This document shows, piece by piece, positions 30,215-39,732 of a stretch of DNA of 64,000 nt. Within the stretch, counting starts at the first letter, position 1. Each line of letters starts with the position of its first letter. The notes under the pieces are model-generated. The model searched no databases. It was given only the letters and a program-made list of their open reading frames with translations, and was not told the origin of the DNA. Position numbers and translations under genes: made by a program. This stretch comes from CAIWHR01 sp963717695 (GTDB taxonomy: Bacteria; Pseudomonadota; Gammaproteobacteria; Burkholderiales; Casimicrobiaceae). The DNA lies in the NCBI GenBank assembly GCA_963717695.1, contig CAVQWR010000007.1, forward strand, positions 310,001-374,000, in the 5' to 3' direction.

Positions 30215-31571
30215 TGCCGCGAGGCCGGCCGCGCCGCAGCCGAGGATCACGGGGATGACGCCGACCTTGAATCGGAACAACGCAATCGTGGCTGCGGCGC
30301 CGATCGCGAGCGCCGCCGGATCGAGGCCGGCGAGCCGCGTCGAGTCGTTCCAGCCCGCGGGCCAGAACACGTGCCACGCGAAAAAGGCCGCGAGGCTCGC
30401 GATGACGCCGACGACGGCGGCCGTGATGCCGGTGAGCGGCGCGGTGAAGCGTTGCTTTCCGTGCGTCGACTCGACCAGCGGGCCGCCGGCGAGGATGAAC
30501 AGGAACGACGGCAGGAACGTGTAGAACGTCGCGACGCAGGCGCCGGCGATGCCGGCCAGGGCGAGCGAGTCCGGCCCGAAGAGTGCCTTCGTCCAGCCAC
30601 CGACGAAGCCGACGAACGCGACGACCATGATGAGCGGGCCCGGCGTCGTCTCGCCGAGCGCAAGGCCGTCGATCATCTGCGCCGGCGTGAGCCACGCGTA
30701 GGTCTCGACCGCGCCCTGATAGACATACGGCAGCACCGCGTACGCGCCGCCGAAGGTCAGAAGCGCCGCCTTGGTGAAGAACCATCCCATGCGCGCGAGG
30801 GTTGCACCCGGGCCGAAGCTCGCGACCAGGAGCGCCAGCGTGAAGAGCCACAGCGCGAGGCAGATGCCGATGACGAGCACCGAGCCGCGCCGCGCTGAAG
30901 CGCGCATGCGACGGCGTCGGCGTGTCGTCGTCGATCAGCGCGGGCGCATGCGGCGCGCCGGCGTCGTCGTGTCCGCCGCCGATGGCGAACTCGGAGGGTG
31001 CGATGCGCCCGCCGACGAATCCGACGGCGCCCGCTGCGATGACAATCGCGGGGAACGGCACGTGGAACGCGAAGATGGCGACGAATGCCGCTGCGGCGAT
31101 CGCCCACAGCGCAGGCCGCCGCAGCGCGCGCGTGCCGATGCGCCACGCGGCGAAGAGCACGATCGCGACGACCGCCGGCTTGATGCCGTAGAGGATGCCG
31201 GCGACGGCAGGCACGTTGCCGTACGCCATGTAGAGCCACGACAGCGCGATCAGCACGACGAGCGACGGCAGCACGAACAGCGTGCCCGCCACGATCCCGC
31301 CCCAGGTCCGGTGCAGCATCCAGCCGATGTAGGTCGCGAGTTGCGTCGCTTCCGGTCCGGGCAGGATCATGCAGAAATTGAGGGCGTGCAGAAAGCGTCG
31401 CTCGGAGATCCATCGCTTTTCGTCGACGAGATCGCGATGCATGATCGCGATCTGCCCGGCGGGACCGCCGAAGCTGACCAAGCCGAGCTTCAGCCAGTAG
31501 AGAAATGCCTCGCCGCGCGATGGTGCCGCGGGCACTCTCATCTCTGAAACCGACGGCATCGGCGCGGTCAT
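30197..31571 (-). CDS. chrA: Chromate transporter ChrA, one frameshift as given
   Basis: A CHR-family membrane protein for chromate efflux. The N-half has FLYWLKLGLVSFGGPAGQIAIMH and FCMILPGPEATQLATYIGW. The C-half, in another frame, has WFFTKAALLTFGGAYAVLPYV and GLALGETTPGPLIMVVAFVGF. The repeat of the FGGP / GPxA-like motifs is the two-domain CHR signature. The frame changes in the loop between halves near 30881-30897; one extra G on the coding strand explains it. It is the last gene of the molybdenum-cofactor operon, 19 bp after moeA. Confidence 0.85.
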
Positions 31572-31590
31572 CCCGGGCCGCCCCGACGTG

Positions 31591-32868
31591 TCAGACGAGG
31601 CCGTCGAGCAGCTGCACGTCGACCGCTTCGCCGGCGGCGACGTTGCCCGTCTCGGCCGGCAGCACGATGAAGCAGTTCGCCTGCGACATCGACGACAGGA
31701 TGCCCGAGCCCTGATCGCCGGTCGTGCGCACGGTGAAGCCGCCGTTGCCGTCGGGTGCCAGCACGCCGCGCTGGAATTCCGTGCGCCCGGGCACCTTGCG
31801 GATCGGCGCCGCGAGCGGAACCTTGAACGTCGGCATCGGCGCGACGCTTCGCTCGCCCTGCAGGATGCGCAGCGCGTCCTGCACGAACTCGTAGAACGTG
31901 ACCATCACCGACACCGGATTGCCCGGCAGTCCGAAGAAGTGCGCGTGGCCGATGCGGCCGTAGGCGAGCGGGCGCCCCGGCTTCATCGCAATCTTCCAGA
32001 AGAGCACCTCGCCCAGCTTGTCGAGCAGCGACTTCACGTAGTCGGCCTCGCCGACGGAAACGCCGCCCGACGTGATGACGACGTCCGCGCAGGCGGCTGC
32101 GGTCGTGAATGCGCGCTCGAGCGCGTCGGGAACGTCGGGCACCACCCCCATGTCGACGATCTCGCAGCCGAGGCGCGTCAGCATTCCGAAGAGCGTGTAG
32201 CGATTGCTGTCGTAGATTTCGCCCGCGGCGAGCGGCGCGCCGATCGACACGAGCTCGTCGCCGGTCGAGAAGAACGCGACGCGCAGCCGACGGAACACCG
32301 CCACCTCGCCGATGCCGAGCGAGGCCAGCATCCCGAGCTCCGCCGGATTGACGGGCTGTCCCGCGTGGAACACGACCTGGCCGCGCTTCACGTCCTCGCC
32401 GGCGAAGCGGCGGTTCTGGCCCGCCTTGCCGACGGCTCCCGCCTCGATGTGCACGCCGCTTGCATCCTCGCGCGAGCGCTCCTGCATGACGACCGTGTCG
32501 GCGCCCGCGGGCATCACGCCGCCGGTGAAGATGCGCACGCACTGGCCGGGCCCGACACCGACCGAAGGAGGCTTCCCGGCGAACGATTCGCCGACGCGGG
32601 CAAGGACGGTTTCCGCGCCGGCCGCGAGGTCGGCGAAGCGCACCGCGTAGCCGTCCATTGCCGAGTTGTCGTGGCCCGGTACGTCGAACGGCGAGATCAC
32701 GTCCTCGGCCAGCACGCGCGAGAGCGCGGCGCGGATGTGCACGCGCTCGACCGCATTGACCGGGGAGAGGAAGGTGCGGATCAGCGCGCGCGCCTTCTCC
32801 ACCGGCATCGAATTCGGATCGTAATCGTCGGCGCAGGAAGCTTCGCGCAGGGTCATGGGAGCGGTCAT
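31591..32868 (-). CDS. moeA: Molybdopterin molybdotransferase MoeA
   Basis: Inserts molybdate (or tungstate) into adenylated molybdopterin. The ATG at 32868 (MTAPMTLREASCADDYD) gives 425 residues, normal. Conserved segments: PGHDNSAMDGYAVR, RIFTGGVMPAGADTVVMQE, STGDELV, DSNRYTL, ITSGGVSVGEADYVK and FGLPGNPVSVMVTF. It follows mobA on the minus strand in the cofactor operon serving the formate dehydrogenase. Confidence 0.96.
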   Translation of the reverse strand: MTAPMTLREASCADDYDPNSMPVEKARALIRTFLSPVNAVERVHIRAALSRVLAEDVISPFDVPGHDNSAMDGYAVRFADLAAGAETVLARVGESFAGKPPSVGVGPGQCVRIFTGGVMPAGADTVVMQERSREDASGVHIEAGAVGKAGQNRRFAGEDVKRGQVVFHAGQPVNPAELGMLASLGIGEVAVFRRLRVAFFSTGDELVSIGAPLAAGEIYDSNRYTLFGMLTRLGCEIVDMGVVPDVPDALERAFTTAAACADVVITSGGVSVGEADYVKSLLDKLGEVLFWKIAMKPGRPLAYGRIGHAHFFGLPGNPVSVMVTFYEFVQDALRILQGERSVAPMPTFKVPLAAPIRKVPGRTEFQRGVLAPDGNGGFTVRTTGDQGSGILSSMSQANCFIVLPAETGNVAAGEAVDVQLLDGLV

Positions 32869-32905
32869 GCGGTGTCGATCGGGAAAGGTGGCGAAGGCGC
32901 CGATT

Positions 32906-33520
32906 CTAATCCGGCGCCGTCCCCGCGTCTTGCGGGGGCGCCGCGGCGGCGAGCTCGTCGGCGGTGTTGATGTTGCGGAACGCGTTGGCCTCGTCGTCGA
33001 AACCGACCTCGACGACGCGCAGCGTCGCGTACCACGCGTCGATCTTCCGTCCGCCCGCATCGAGGAACGCGGACAGGTGCGGCAGCACGTCGCGGCGCAC
33101 CAGGCAGAACACGGGGTGCGGCTGGTCGAAAGTCTTCGCGACGGCGAGCTGCGCGCCGTGCGCCTGCAGGGCGGAAGCGAGGCGCGCGACGAGATCGAGC
33201 GGCAGGAACGGCGAGTCGCAAGGCACGGTCGCGACGAGCGGCTGCGCGGCATGCGTGAGGCCCGCGTGCAGGCCGGCGAGCGGACCGGCGAAGCCGCCGA
33301 CCGCGTCCGGCAGCACCGGATGACCGAAGGCCACGTACCGGTCGAGGTTCTGGTTGGCGTTGATCGTCACGGCGTCGACCTGCGGCGCGAAGCGGGCGAG
33401 CACGTGCGCCACCATCGGCTTGCCGGCCAGCATGACGAGGCCCTTGTCGACGCCGCCCATGCGGCGACCCTGGCCGCCGGCGAGCACGACACCGGACACC
33501 GGAACGTGCGCGGCGCTCAC
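32906..33520 (-). CDS. mobA: Molybdenum cofactor guanylyltransferase MobA
   Basis: Attaches GMP to the molybdenum cofactor to make bis-MGD, the form formate dehydrogenases use. The GTG at 33520 gives 204 residues with VVLAGGQGRRMGGVDKGL, the nucleotide-binding motif, and VATVPCDSPFLP with the metal-binding Asp. Its start overlaps the stop of the GFA-like gene, so they are translationally coupled. The longer open frame upstream is a shadow. Confidence 0.94.
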   Translation of the reverse strand: MSAAHVPVSGVVLAGGQGRRMGGVDKGLVMLAGKPMVAHVLARFAPQVDAVTINANQNLDRYVAFGHPVLPDAVGGFAGPLAGLHAGLTHAAQPLVATVPCDSPFLPLDLVARLASALQAHGAQLAVAKTFDQPHPVFCLVRRDVLPHLSAFLDAGGRKIDAWYATLRVVEVGFDDEANAFRNINTADELAAAAPPQDAGTAPD

Positions 33521-33921
33521 GTCCGGCCCGTCAGCGGCGCCGCGATCCACGCGGCGTGCTCGGCGTAGAACACGTCGCGATCGGGGACGCGGTCCACCGG
33601 ATCGTCGAACGCGGCGAGCGGCACGTGAATCTCGCCGGGCCATTTGCCGGCCTCGAAGAACAGCTTGCTGCCGCAGACGCGGCAGAAGGCGCGCGTCGTC
33701 CCCGGCGAGGACTCGTAGGTCGCGAGGTCGGCGGCACCGGCTTCCACACGCACCTGCGACGAAGGAAAGCCGATCCAGCTGACCACACCCGCGCTGTGCG
33801 CGCGGCGGCAGCTCTCGCAGTGGCAATGGCAGCAGAACGACGACGGAAACGCCGCGACGAAGCGTATCTGCCCGCACATGCAGCGGCCGCGCGCTTGGCC
33901 GGAAGCGGGGGCGTCAGGCAT
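33517..33921 (-). CDS. GFA family (CENP-V/GFA domain) protein
   Basis: 134 residues with the zinc-binding Cys pattern of GFA domains: GRCMCGQIRF, then CHCESCRRAHSAG, then FCRVCGSKLFF. The family includes glutathione-dependent formaldehyde-activating proteins, although many members have no proven activity. Placed inside a molybdenum-cofactor/formate operon, a role in C1 handling is tempting but only inferred. The start at 33921 overlaps the NTF2-like gene end by 8 bp. Confidence 0.85.
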   Translation of the reverse strand: MPDAPASGQARGRCMCGQIRFVAAFPSSFCCHCHCESCRRAHSAGVVSWIGFPSSQVRVEAGAADLATYESSPGTTRAFCRVCGSKLFFEAGKWPGEIHVPLAAFDDPVDRVPDRDVFYAEHAAWIAAPLTGRT

Positions 33922-34345
33922 CGGGCGCGTGGTTCGTGCAGAGCACGATCTTCCAGCCGTCGGCGGACAGGAGCAGGTTATACGTGCAGGTGAATCGCCA
34001 GAGCACGGCACCGTCGACGTCGTGAATGGTCCACGGCAGCGTGGCCTGCACCAGCGTCGGCGCGAATGCGCTGACGCGCGGCGGCGCGAACGTCGCCCGG
34101 CCGTAGCGCGCTTCGCGATTGATCGTGTTGACCCGCTCCATGTTGGCGACGAGGTCCGCATGCGTCGTGAACCCCGCGTGGCCGCGGTCGGCGTGGAGGA
34201 TGTATGACGGGACCGCGAAGTGCGCCGCGATCGCTTCCGCGTCGAACGCGTCGTATGTCCGCGCATAGCCTTCAAAAAAGCGGACGATCTCGGCTTCGAG
34301 CGCGGAATCAGCCGGCGGGAGCGCCGGCGTGCCTTCGTCGCGCAT
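33914..34345 (-). CDS. NTF2-like/SnoaL-type protein
   Basis: 143 residues: EAEIVRFFEGYARTYDAFDAEAIAAHF, then LPWTIHDVDGAVLWRFTCTYNLL and DGWKIVLCTNHA. This is the alpha+beta cone of the NTF2/SnoaL superfamily (small enzymes, binding proteins). No catalytic residues can be assigned. The ATG at 34345 is 13 bp downstream of the fdhD stop; it is co-transcribed with fdhD and the GFA-like gene. Confidence 0.75.
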   Translation of the reverse strand: MRDEGTPALPPADSALEAEIVRFFEGYARTYDAFDAEAIAAHFAVPSYILHADRGHAGFTTHADLVANMERVNTINREARYGRATFAPPRVSAFAPTLVQATLPWTIHDVDGAVLWRFTCTYNLLLSADGWKIVLCTNHAPDA

Positions 34346-34358
34346 CGTTCGCCCCGGA

Positions 34359-35195
34359 TCAGGCGGCAACGAACCGGTGCGCGCCAGTGAACAGCAGGAA
34401 GTGCTTGTTCGCGGCACGTCCGATCATCGTGATGCCGACCTTCTGTGCGATCTCGTGGCCCATCTGGGTGAGTCCGGAGCGCGACACGAGAAACGGGATG
34501 CCCATCTGCGCGGCCTTGATCACCATCTCGGAAGTGAGCCTACCTGTGGTGTAGAAGATCTTGTCGCCGCCGTCGATGCGGTCGAGCCACATCCGCCCGG
34601 CGATTGCGTCGACGGCGTTGTGGCGACCGACGTCCTCGACGAACATCAGGATTTCGGAATCGGCCGCGGCATTGGTCGCGAGCGCGCAGCCGTGCACGGC
34701 GCCCGCTTCCTTGTAGATCGTTTCGTGCAGGCGGACGCGGTCAAGCAGCGCGTAGAGTGCGGAGCGCGTCAGCGTGCCGCCTTCGGGCAGGCGGGCGGAG
34801 TCGATCTCGTCCATCAGGTCGCCGAACACCGTTCCCTGGCCGCAGCCCGAGGTCTTGGTGCGCTTCTGCATCCTGCCTTCGAGATCGGCGAGGCCGCGGC
34901 GCGTCGTCACGGCAACCGCGTTGACGTCCCAGTCGACGTGCACCGACACGATGTCCTCGATGCCCGAGAGCAGCCGTTGGTTGCGCAGGTAGCCGATGGC
35001 GAGCGCCTCGGGTGCCGCGCCCAGCGTCATCAGCGTCAGGATTTCCTGCTTGTCGACGTAGAGCGTCAGCGGATGCTCGCCGGCCACCGGAGTCTCGCGC
35101 GCGGCACCCGTCTCGTCGATCGAGGCCACGCGGTAGGTCGCGGGCCGCGCGGCGTTCGACAGCAGCGGACGGTACGGCGTGTTGGGCGCGTTCAT
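34359..35195 (-). CDS. fdhD: Formate dehydrogenase accessory sulfurtransferase FdhD
   Basis: Transfers sulfur from a cysteine desulfurase to the bis-MGD cofactor, needed for formate dehydrogenase activity. 278 residues. Family segments: AIGYLRNQRLLSG, EDVGRHNAVDAIAG, FYTTGRLTSEMVIKA and PFLVSRSGLT. The loop that carries Cys121-x-x-Cys124 in E. coli reads SGCGQGT here, so only one Cys (residue 118) is present. It lies between moaA and the NTF2-like gene, 10 bp from moaA. Confidence 0.95.
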   Translation of the reverse strand: MNAPNTPYRPLLSNAARPATYRVASIDETGAARETPVAGEHPLTLYVDKQEILTLMTLGAAPEALAIGYLRNQRLLSGIEDIVSVHVDWDVNAVAVTTRRGLADLEGRMQKRTKTSGCGQGTVFGDLMDEIDSARLPEGGTLTRSALYALLDRVRLHETIYKEAGAVHGCALATNAAADSEILMFVEDVGRHNAVDAIAGRMWLDRIDGGDKIFYTTGRLTSEMVIKAAQMGIPFLVSRSGLTQMGHEIAQKVGITMIGRAANKHFLLFTGAHRFVAA

Positions 35196-35205
35196 CGATG
35201 CCCGC

Positions 35206-36318
35206 TCAGCCGCCGATGTAGCTCATCTCGACCTTGGGCGCGCGCGCAGTGGCGGCGGTGCGGATCTCCGAATAGCGGTCATCGCGGCGATTCCACACGG
35301 CGGCAATCGCGTTGCCGATCTCGGCATCGGAATAGCCGCCGCGCAGCAGCGCGCGAAGGTCGTGCCCGTCGCTGCCGAAGAGACAGGTGTAGAGCTTGCC
35401 GTCGGTCGAGAGCCGTGCGCGCGTGCAGTCGCGGCAGAATGCCTGAGTCACCGACGCGATGACGCCGATCTCGCCGCCGCCGTCGCGATAGCGCCATCGC
35501 TGGGCGACTTCGCCGCGCTCGTCCGGGTCGATGCTTTCGAGCGGCATCTCGGCGCCGATCGCGCGGACGATCTCGGCGGCCGGCACGACGTCGTCCATCC
35601 GCCAGCCGTTGGTGGCGCCGACGTCCATGAACTCGATGAAGCGGACGACGTGGCCGCTGCCGCGGAAATGCCGCGCCATCGGCAGGATCGACGCGTCGTT
35701 CATCCCGCGCTTCACGACCATGTTGATCTTGACCGGCGCGAGGCCTGCGGCCGCTGCTGCATCGATGCCCTCGAGCACGCGCGCCACCGGGAAATCTGCG
35801 TCGTTCATCGCGCGGAAGGTGGCGTCGTCGAGCGAGTCGAGGCTGACCGTGACGCGCGTGAGCCCCGCGGCGCGCAGCGCTGCCGCCTTCTTCACGAGCA
35901 GCGCGCCGTTGGTGGTGAGCGTGAGGTCATCGACGCCGGTCGCCGCAAGCAGCTCGACCAGGCGCTCGATGTTCCGGCGCAAGAGCGGCTCGCCGCCGGT
36001 CAGCCGGATCTTGGTCACGCCGCGCTCGACGAAGCGTGCGGCGACCCGCGCGATTTCCTCGAAGGTCAGCAGTTCGGCGTGCGGCAGGAACCTGTAGTCG
36101 GCATCGAACACGTCCTTCGGCATGCAGTACACGCAGCGGAAATTGCAGCGATCGGTGACCGAGATGCGAAGGTCGCGCAGCGGCCGGCCGCGCGCATCGG
36201 CGACGTTGCCGGGCGCCGCATCGATCTTCGCGGCATCGCGCAGCCACGCATCGCGCGCAGCACGCTGCGCCGTCGGGTCGACGGTGCGCGCATCGGTCAG
36301 CGGTATGACAATGGCCAT
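35206..36318 (-). CDS. moaA: GTP 3',8-cyclase MoaA
   Basis: A radical-SAM enzyme making the first molybdopterin precursor. The N-terminal cluster motif is CNFRCVYC, with TGGEPLLR, and the C-terminal second cluster is CRDCTR ... LYTC. The chain ends YIGG, keeping the double-glycine tail. The ATG at 36318 gives 370 residues; a TTG nine codons upstream is possible. It is the first gene of the minus-strand cofactor operon, divergent from the formate dehydrogenase operon. Confidence 0.96.
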   Translation of the reverse strand: MAIVIPLTDARTVDPTAQRAARDAWLRDAAKIDAAPGNVADARGRPLRDLRISVTDRCNFRCVYCMPKDVFDADYRFLPHAELLTFEEIARVAARFVERGVTKIRLTGGEPLLRRNIERLVELLAATGVDDLTLTTNGALLVKKAAALRAAGLTRVTVSLDSLDDATFRAMNDADFPVARVLEGIDAAAAAGLAPVKINMVVKRGMNDASILPMARHFRGSGHVVRFIEFMDVGATNGWRMDDVVPAAEIVRAIGAEMPLESIDPDERGEVAQRWRYRDGGGEIGVIASVTQAFCRDCTRARLSTDGKLYTCLFGSDGHDLRALLRGGYSDAEIGNAIAAVWNRRDDRYSEIRTAATARAPKVEMSYIGG

Positions 36319-36361
36319 GACGGGAGTCGGTAGCGAACGGAACAATGCACAACAGGCGATG

Positions 36362-36392
36362 TTAACAGAGCGCGTTACCCCTGGTGTATCAT
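36362..36392 (+). promoter_or_regulatory. Possible promoter of the formate dehydrogenase operon
   Basis: TTAACA (36362-36367), a 19 bp spacer and TATCAT (36387-36392), 35 bp upstream of the DUF3305 ATG in the moaA divergent region. The spacer is longer than ideal. Confidence 0.35.
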
Positions 36393-36426
36393 CGACCGGT
36401 CGTTGCCGTACCGGTTCCTCATTCGC

Positions 36427-36952
36427 ATGTCACCGGAAATCCCCTTGTCTGCATTGCGGTTTCCAATCGCCGTCGATTTTCGGCGGGTCGCGCTCAACAA
36501 TCGCTGGGTTTCGGAGCGGTGGGAGCCGTTCGCCGTGCAGTTTACTGCCGAAGAAACGACGGCCGCGCAGGCGCCGGTCGCCGCTGCACTCGACGCCACC
36601 GGCGATCTCTGGCGGTTCTCGGGCTGCACCGTCGAAGTCCATGTTTCGGAAGCGGAGGGGTTCTACCTCAACCTCTCGTCACCCGAGCCCAAGGTCTTCG
36701 TCATGTGGCGGCTGACGCCCGAGATCATGCCGCCGGTCGAGCTGGTCCGCGTCACGGTGAGCTACAACGAGGCGGCGCGCAGTCTCGACGGCGGCGAAGC
36801 GGTCGACCCGGTGCCGATGCCGGCCGAGCTGCGCGCGATCCTCGAGGAATACACGGCGCAGAATTACCGGCAGGAGAAGAAGCAGAAGGTACGGCGCAAC
36901 GATCCGCAATCGCGACGGGCTCTTCCGGCGCGAGCGCGTCACGCGGCGCTGA
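36427..36952 (+). CDS. DUF3305 protein of formate dehydrogenase operons, 3' frameshift
   Basis: Begins MSPEIPLSALRFPIAVDFRRVALNNRWVSE and contains FYLNLSSPEPKVFVMWRL, typical of the DUF3305 family found at the head of formate dehydrogenase operons. Its function is unknown. In the given frame no stop occurs before the next gene. Removing the G at 36901 (C[G]A) gives a short tail ending at TGA 36950-36952, which I take as the true end. About 175 residues. Confidence 0.75.
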
Positions 36953-36975
36953 GCGTGCCGGAGTCCCACCGCGCA

Positions 36976-37660
36976 ATGACGGGCGACAGCAGCAAGACTC
37001 CCGACGCACCCGCCGGCTTTTCTCTGCGGCGCTGGTCGCAGCGCAAGCTCGCCGCCGCGCGCGATACGCAGGCGGCGCCCGCTGCACCGAGCGCTGCCCG
37101 CCGGTCGTGCCGGCGACCGGCGTCTCCCAGCCCCGGGGCGTCGCCTGCGGCCGACGCTGCCCCGACGGCGCTTCCCAGCATCGATTCGCTGACGACCGAC
37201 TCCGATTTCACGCCGTTCATGCGCCGTGACGTGGAACGCTGGCCTGCAGCACAAGGCGCTGCGCAAGCTCTTCACCGATCCGCGCTTCAACGTGATGGAC
37301 GGCCTCGACGTCTACATCGACGACTACTCGAAGCCCGATCCCATCTCCGCGGAAATGGTCGCGGGACTCGCGCAGGCGCGCTACATCTTCGATCCGCCGG
37401 TGACGCGTGTCGACGAGCATGGCCACGTCGTCGACGTGCCGCCGGCAACGCCGGAAGAGGCCGTCGCGCAGGCGGATGCGTCGCGCGACGAGCTGCCCGA
37501 TGTGGTGGCGGGGGAAAGGAACGACGAACCGGCCGCGGACGCCATTGCGCCGCCCGAAACCGCGGCCACGCCGTCGCCCGCAGCGCCGTCCGCCGAATCC
37601 GAGGCAACCGCATCGCCTGGCGATGCTCTGAAGCCCGACATCGCACCCGAACCGCAATGA
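36976..37660 (+). CDS. DUF3306 protein of formate dehydrogenase operons, one frameshift
   Basis: The first part (GFSLRRWSQRKLAAARD ... DSDFTPFMRRDV) is in one frame and the second (LQHKALRKLFTDPRFNVMDGLDVYIDDY ... PDPISAEMVAGLAQARYIF) in another. Together they make a typical DUF3306 protein followed by an Ala/Pro/Glu-rich tail. An extra G at 37233/37234 explains the shift. Function unknown, but the pair with DUF3305 is conserved next to formate dehydrogenase genes. The stop overlaps the next ATG (ATGA). Confidence 0.75.
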
Positions 37661-39732
37661 CCATCGCCGACAAGACGCTCCACCTTTGCTCGTGCAACGG
37701 CACGATGCCGCTCGACGCCGCGGCGCTTGCGCGCGCGCTCGAGCTTCGCGGCGAGCTGCCGGTGAACACGATGCTTTGCCAGAAGCAGCTCGCGCAGTTC
37801 GCCGATCGTGCGTCCGGCGACGTCGTCGTCGCCTGCACGCAGGAGGCGACGCTGTTCGGCGAGGTTGCCGAGGAGGGCGGGAAGACGCAGCAGATCCGCT
37901 TCGTCAACATCCGCGAAACCGGTGGCTGGTCGGCCGAAGCGAAGCATGCGACACCGAAGATCGCGGCGCTGCTGGCGCAGGCCGCCATGCCCGATCCGGA
38001 GCCCGTGCCGCGCGTCACCTACACATCGCAGGGGCAGGTCCTGATCGCGGGACCCGCCGAAGCGGCGCTGCACTGGGCGCAGGTGCTGGCGCCACAGCTT
38101 TCCGTCACCGTCCTCATCACCGGACGTGCGGCCGGCGCGGAGTTGCCGGTCGAACGCGCGTACCCGGTCTACAGCGGCAGGCTCACGCGCCTCGCCGGCT
38201 GGCTGGGCGCGTTCGAAGCCGACTGGGAGCAGGAAAACCCCATCGATCTCGACCTCTGCACGCGCTGCAACGCGTGCATCCGCGCGTGCCCCGAGCACGC
38301 GATCGACTGGAGCTACCAGATCGACCTCGATCGCTGCAAGGCGCACCGGCAATGCGTCGCCGCCTGCGGCGCGACCGGCGCGATCGATTTTGAGCGGCGC
38401 GACGTGCGGCGCAGCGAGAAGTTCGACCTGGTGCTCGACCTCGGCCGCACGCCGCAGCTGCGGATGCATCAGCCGCCGCAGGGGTATTTCGCGCCGGGGC
38501 CCGATCCGGTGGCGCAGGCGAAGGCCGTCACCGAGCTCGCCGTGATGGTCGGGGAATTCGAGAAGCCGAAATTCTTCGTCTACAAGGCGTCGATCTGCGC
38601 GCACAGCCGTTCGCGCCAGCAGGGCTGCAACCACTGCATCGACGTGTGCTCGACCGAAGCCATCGCCGCGGACGGCGACGGCATCCGGGTCGAGCCGCAC
38701 CTGTGCATGGGCTGCGGCGCATGCGCGACCGTGTGCCCGTCCGGCGCGCTGCGCTACGCGTACCCCTCGGTGCCCGACCTCGGCACGCGCCTCAAGGTGC
38801 TGCTTTCGACCTTCGCCCGCGCCGGCGGACGCGATGCCTGCCTGCTGCTGCACGACGAAGGCGGACGCGCCACGATTGCAGCGCTTGCCCGGCGCCATCG
38901 CGGGCTGCCGGCGCGCGTCATTCCCGTCGAGGTGCACCACGTGGCCTCGACCGGGCTCGACATGTGGCTCGGGGCCGTCGCGCTCGGCGCTGCGCAGGTC
39001 GCCGTGCTCGCTACCGATGCGGTGGCACCGGAATATCTGCAGGCCCTCGAGCGGCAGATGCGCTTTGCCGAGACGATCGCGCAGGCGCTGGGCTACCAGG
39101 GCGAGCATTTCCGCACGTTTGCCGCTGCCGACGTCGCCGCGCTTGACGCCGCGCTGTGGTCCTGGCCGGCGGCGCTTTCGGTCCGGGCGCCGGCCACGTT
39201 CGCGTTCGCGACGGACAAGCGCACGACGGCAGCACTTGCCGTCGAGCATCTCGCCCGGCATGCGCCCACGCCCCAGCGCGAGATCGCCCTTCCGGCGGGC
39301 GCCCCGTTCGGCACCATCGTCGTCGACAAGGATGCCTGCACGATGTGCCTCGCGTGCATCGGCGCATGTCCCGAGGGCGCACTGCTGGACAACCCGGACA
39401 CGCCGCAGCTTCGCTTCATCGAATCGAAATGCGTGCAGTGCGGACTGTGCGAGAAGACCTGCCCCGAGAACGCCATCGCGCTGCAGCCGCGGCTCTCGCT
39501 CGTGCCGGAGGCGAAGGCGCCGCGGGTGCTGAACGAGGCGGCGATCTTCATGTGCATTTCGTGCGGGAAGCCGCTCGGGACCGAGCGCATGATTGCGACG
39601 ATGCTGACGCGTCTCGCGGGTCATTCGATGTTTGCCGAGCCCGGCGCGCTCAACCGCCTCAAGATGTGCGCGGACTGCCGGGTCATCGACCAAATGAAGG
39701 ATCAGGACGGCGTGGACATCCGCAATGTCTGA
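37657..39732 (+). CDS. Multi-cluster 4Fe-4S protein of the formate dehydrogenase operon
   Basis: 691 residues, starting MTIADKTLHLCSCNGTMPLD. It contains several ferredoxin-like CxxCxxCxxxCP sites: CTRCNACIRACP, then CNHCIDVC with CMGCGACATVCP, then CTMCLACIGACP with CVQCGLCEKTCP, and a C-terminal Cys-rich FMCISCGKPLG ... MCADCR. No membrane span is seen, so it is a cytoplasmic electron carrier or assembly protein. Homologues accompany DUF3305/3306 and TorD-like genes. Electron transfer during cofactor or cluster insertion is an inference. The start overlaps the DUF3306 stop; the end overlaps the chaperone start. Confidence 0.85.
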   Translation: MTIADKTLHLCSCNGTMPLDAAALARALELRGELPVNTMLCQKQLAQFADRASGDVVVACTQEATLFGEVAEEGGKTQQIRFVNIRETGGWSAEAKHATPKIAALLAQAAMPDPEPVPRVTYTSQGQVLIAGPAEAALHWAQVLAPQLSVTVLITGRAAGAELPVERAYPVYSGRLTRLAGWLGAFEADWEQENPIDLDLCTRCNACIRACPEHAIDWSYQIDLDRCKAHRQCVAACGATGAIDFERRDVRRSEKFDLVLDLGRTPQLRMHQPPQGYFAPGPDPVAQAKAVTELAVMVGEFEKPKFFVYKASICAHSRSRQQGCNHCIDVCSTEAIAADGDGIRVEPHLCMGCGACATVCPSGALRYAYPSVPDLGTRLKVLLSTFARAGGRDACLLLHDEGGRATIAALARRHRGLPARVIPVEVHHVASTGLDMWLGAVALGAAQVAVLATDAVAPEYLQALERQMRFAETIAQALGYQGEHFRTFAAADVAALDAALWSWPAALSVRAPATFAFATDKRTTAALAVEHLARHAPTPQREIALPAGAPFGTIVVDKDACTMCLACIGACPEGALLDNPDTPQLRFIESKCVQCGLCEKTCPENAIALQPRLSLVPEAKAPRVLNEAAIFMCISCGKPLGTERMIATMLTRLAGHSMFAEPGALNRLKMCADCRVIDQMKDQDGVDIRNV

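Noticed and set aside
36403..39732. A single 1109-residue protein joining DUF3305, DUF3306 and the Fe-S protein
   Set aside because: The middle of this frame is out of phase with the DUF3306 sequence. Correcting single bases gives three separate, normally sized proteins with their own starts.
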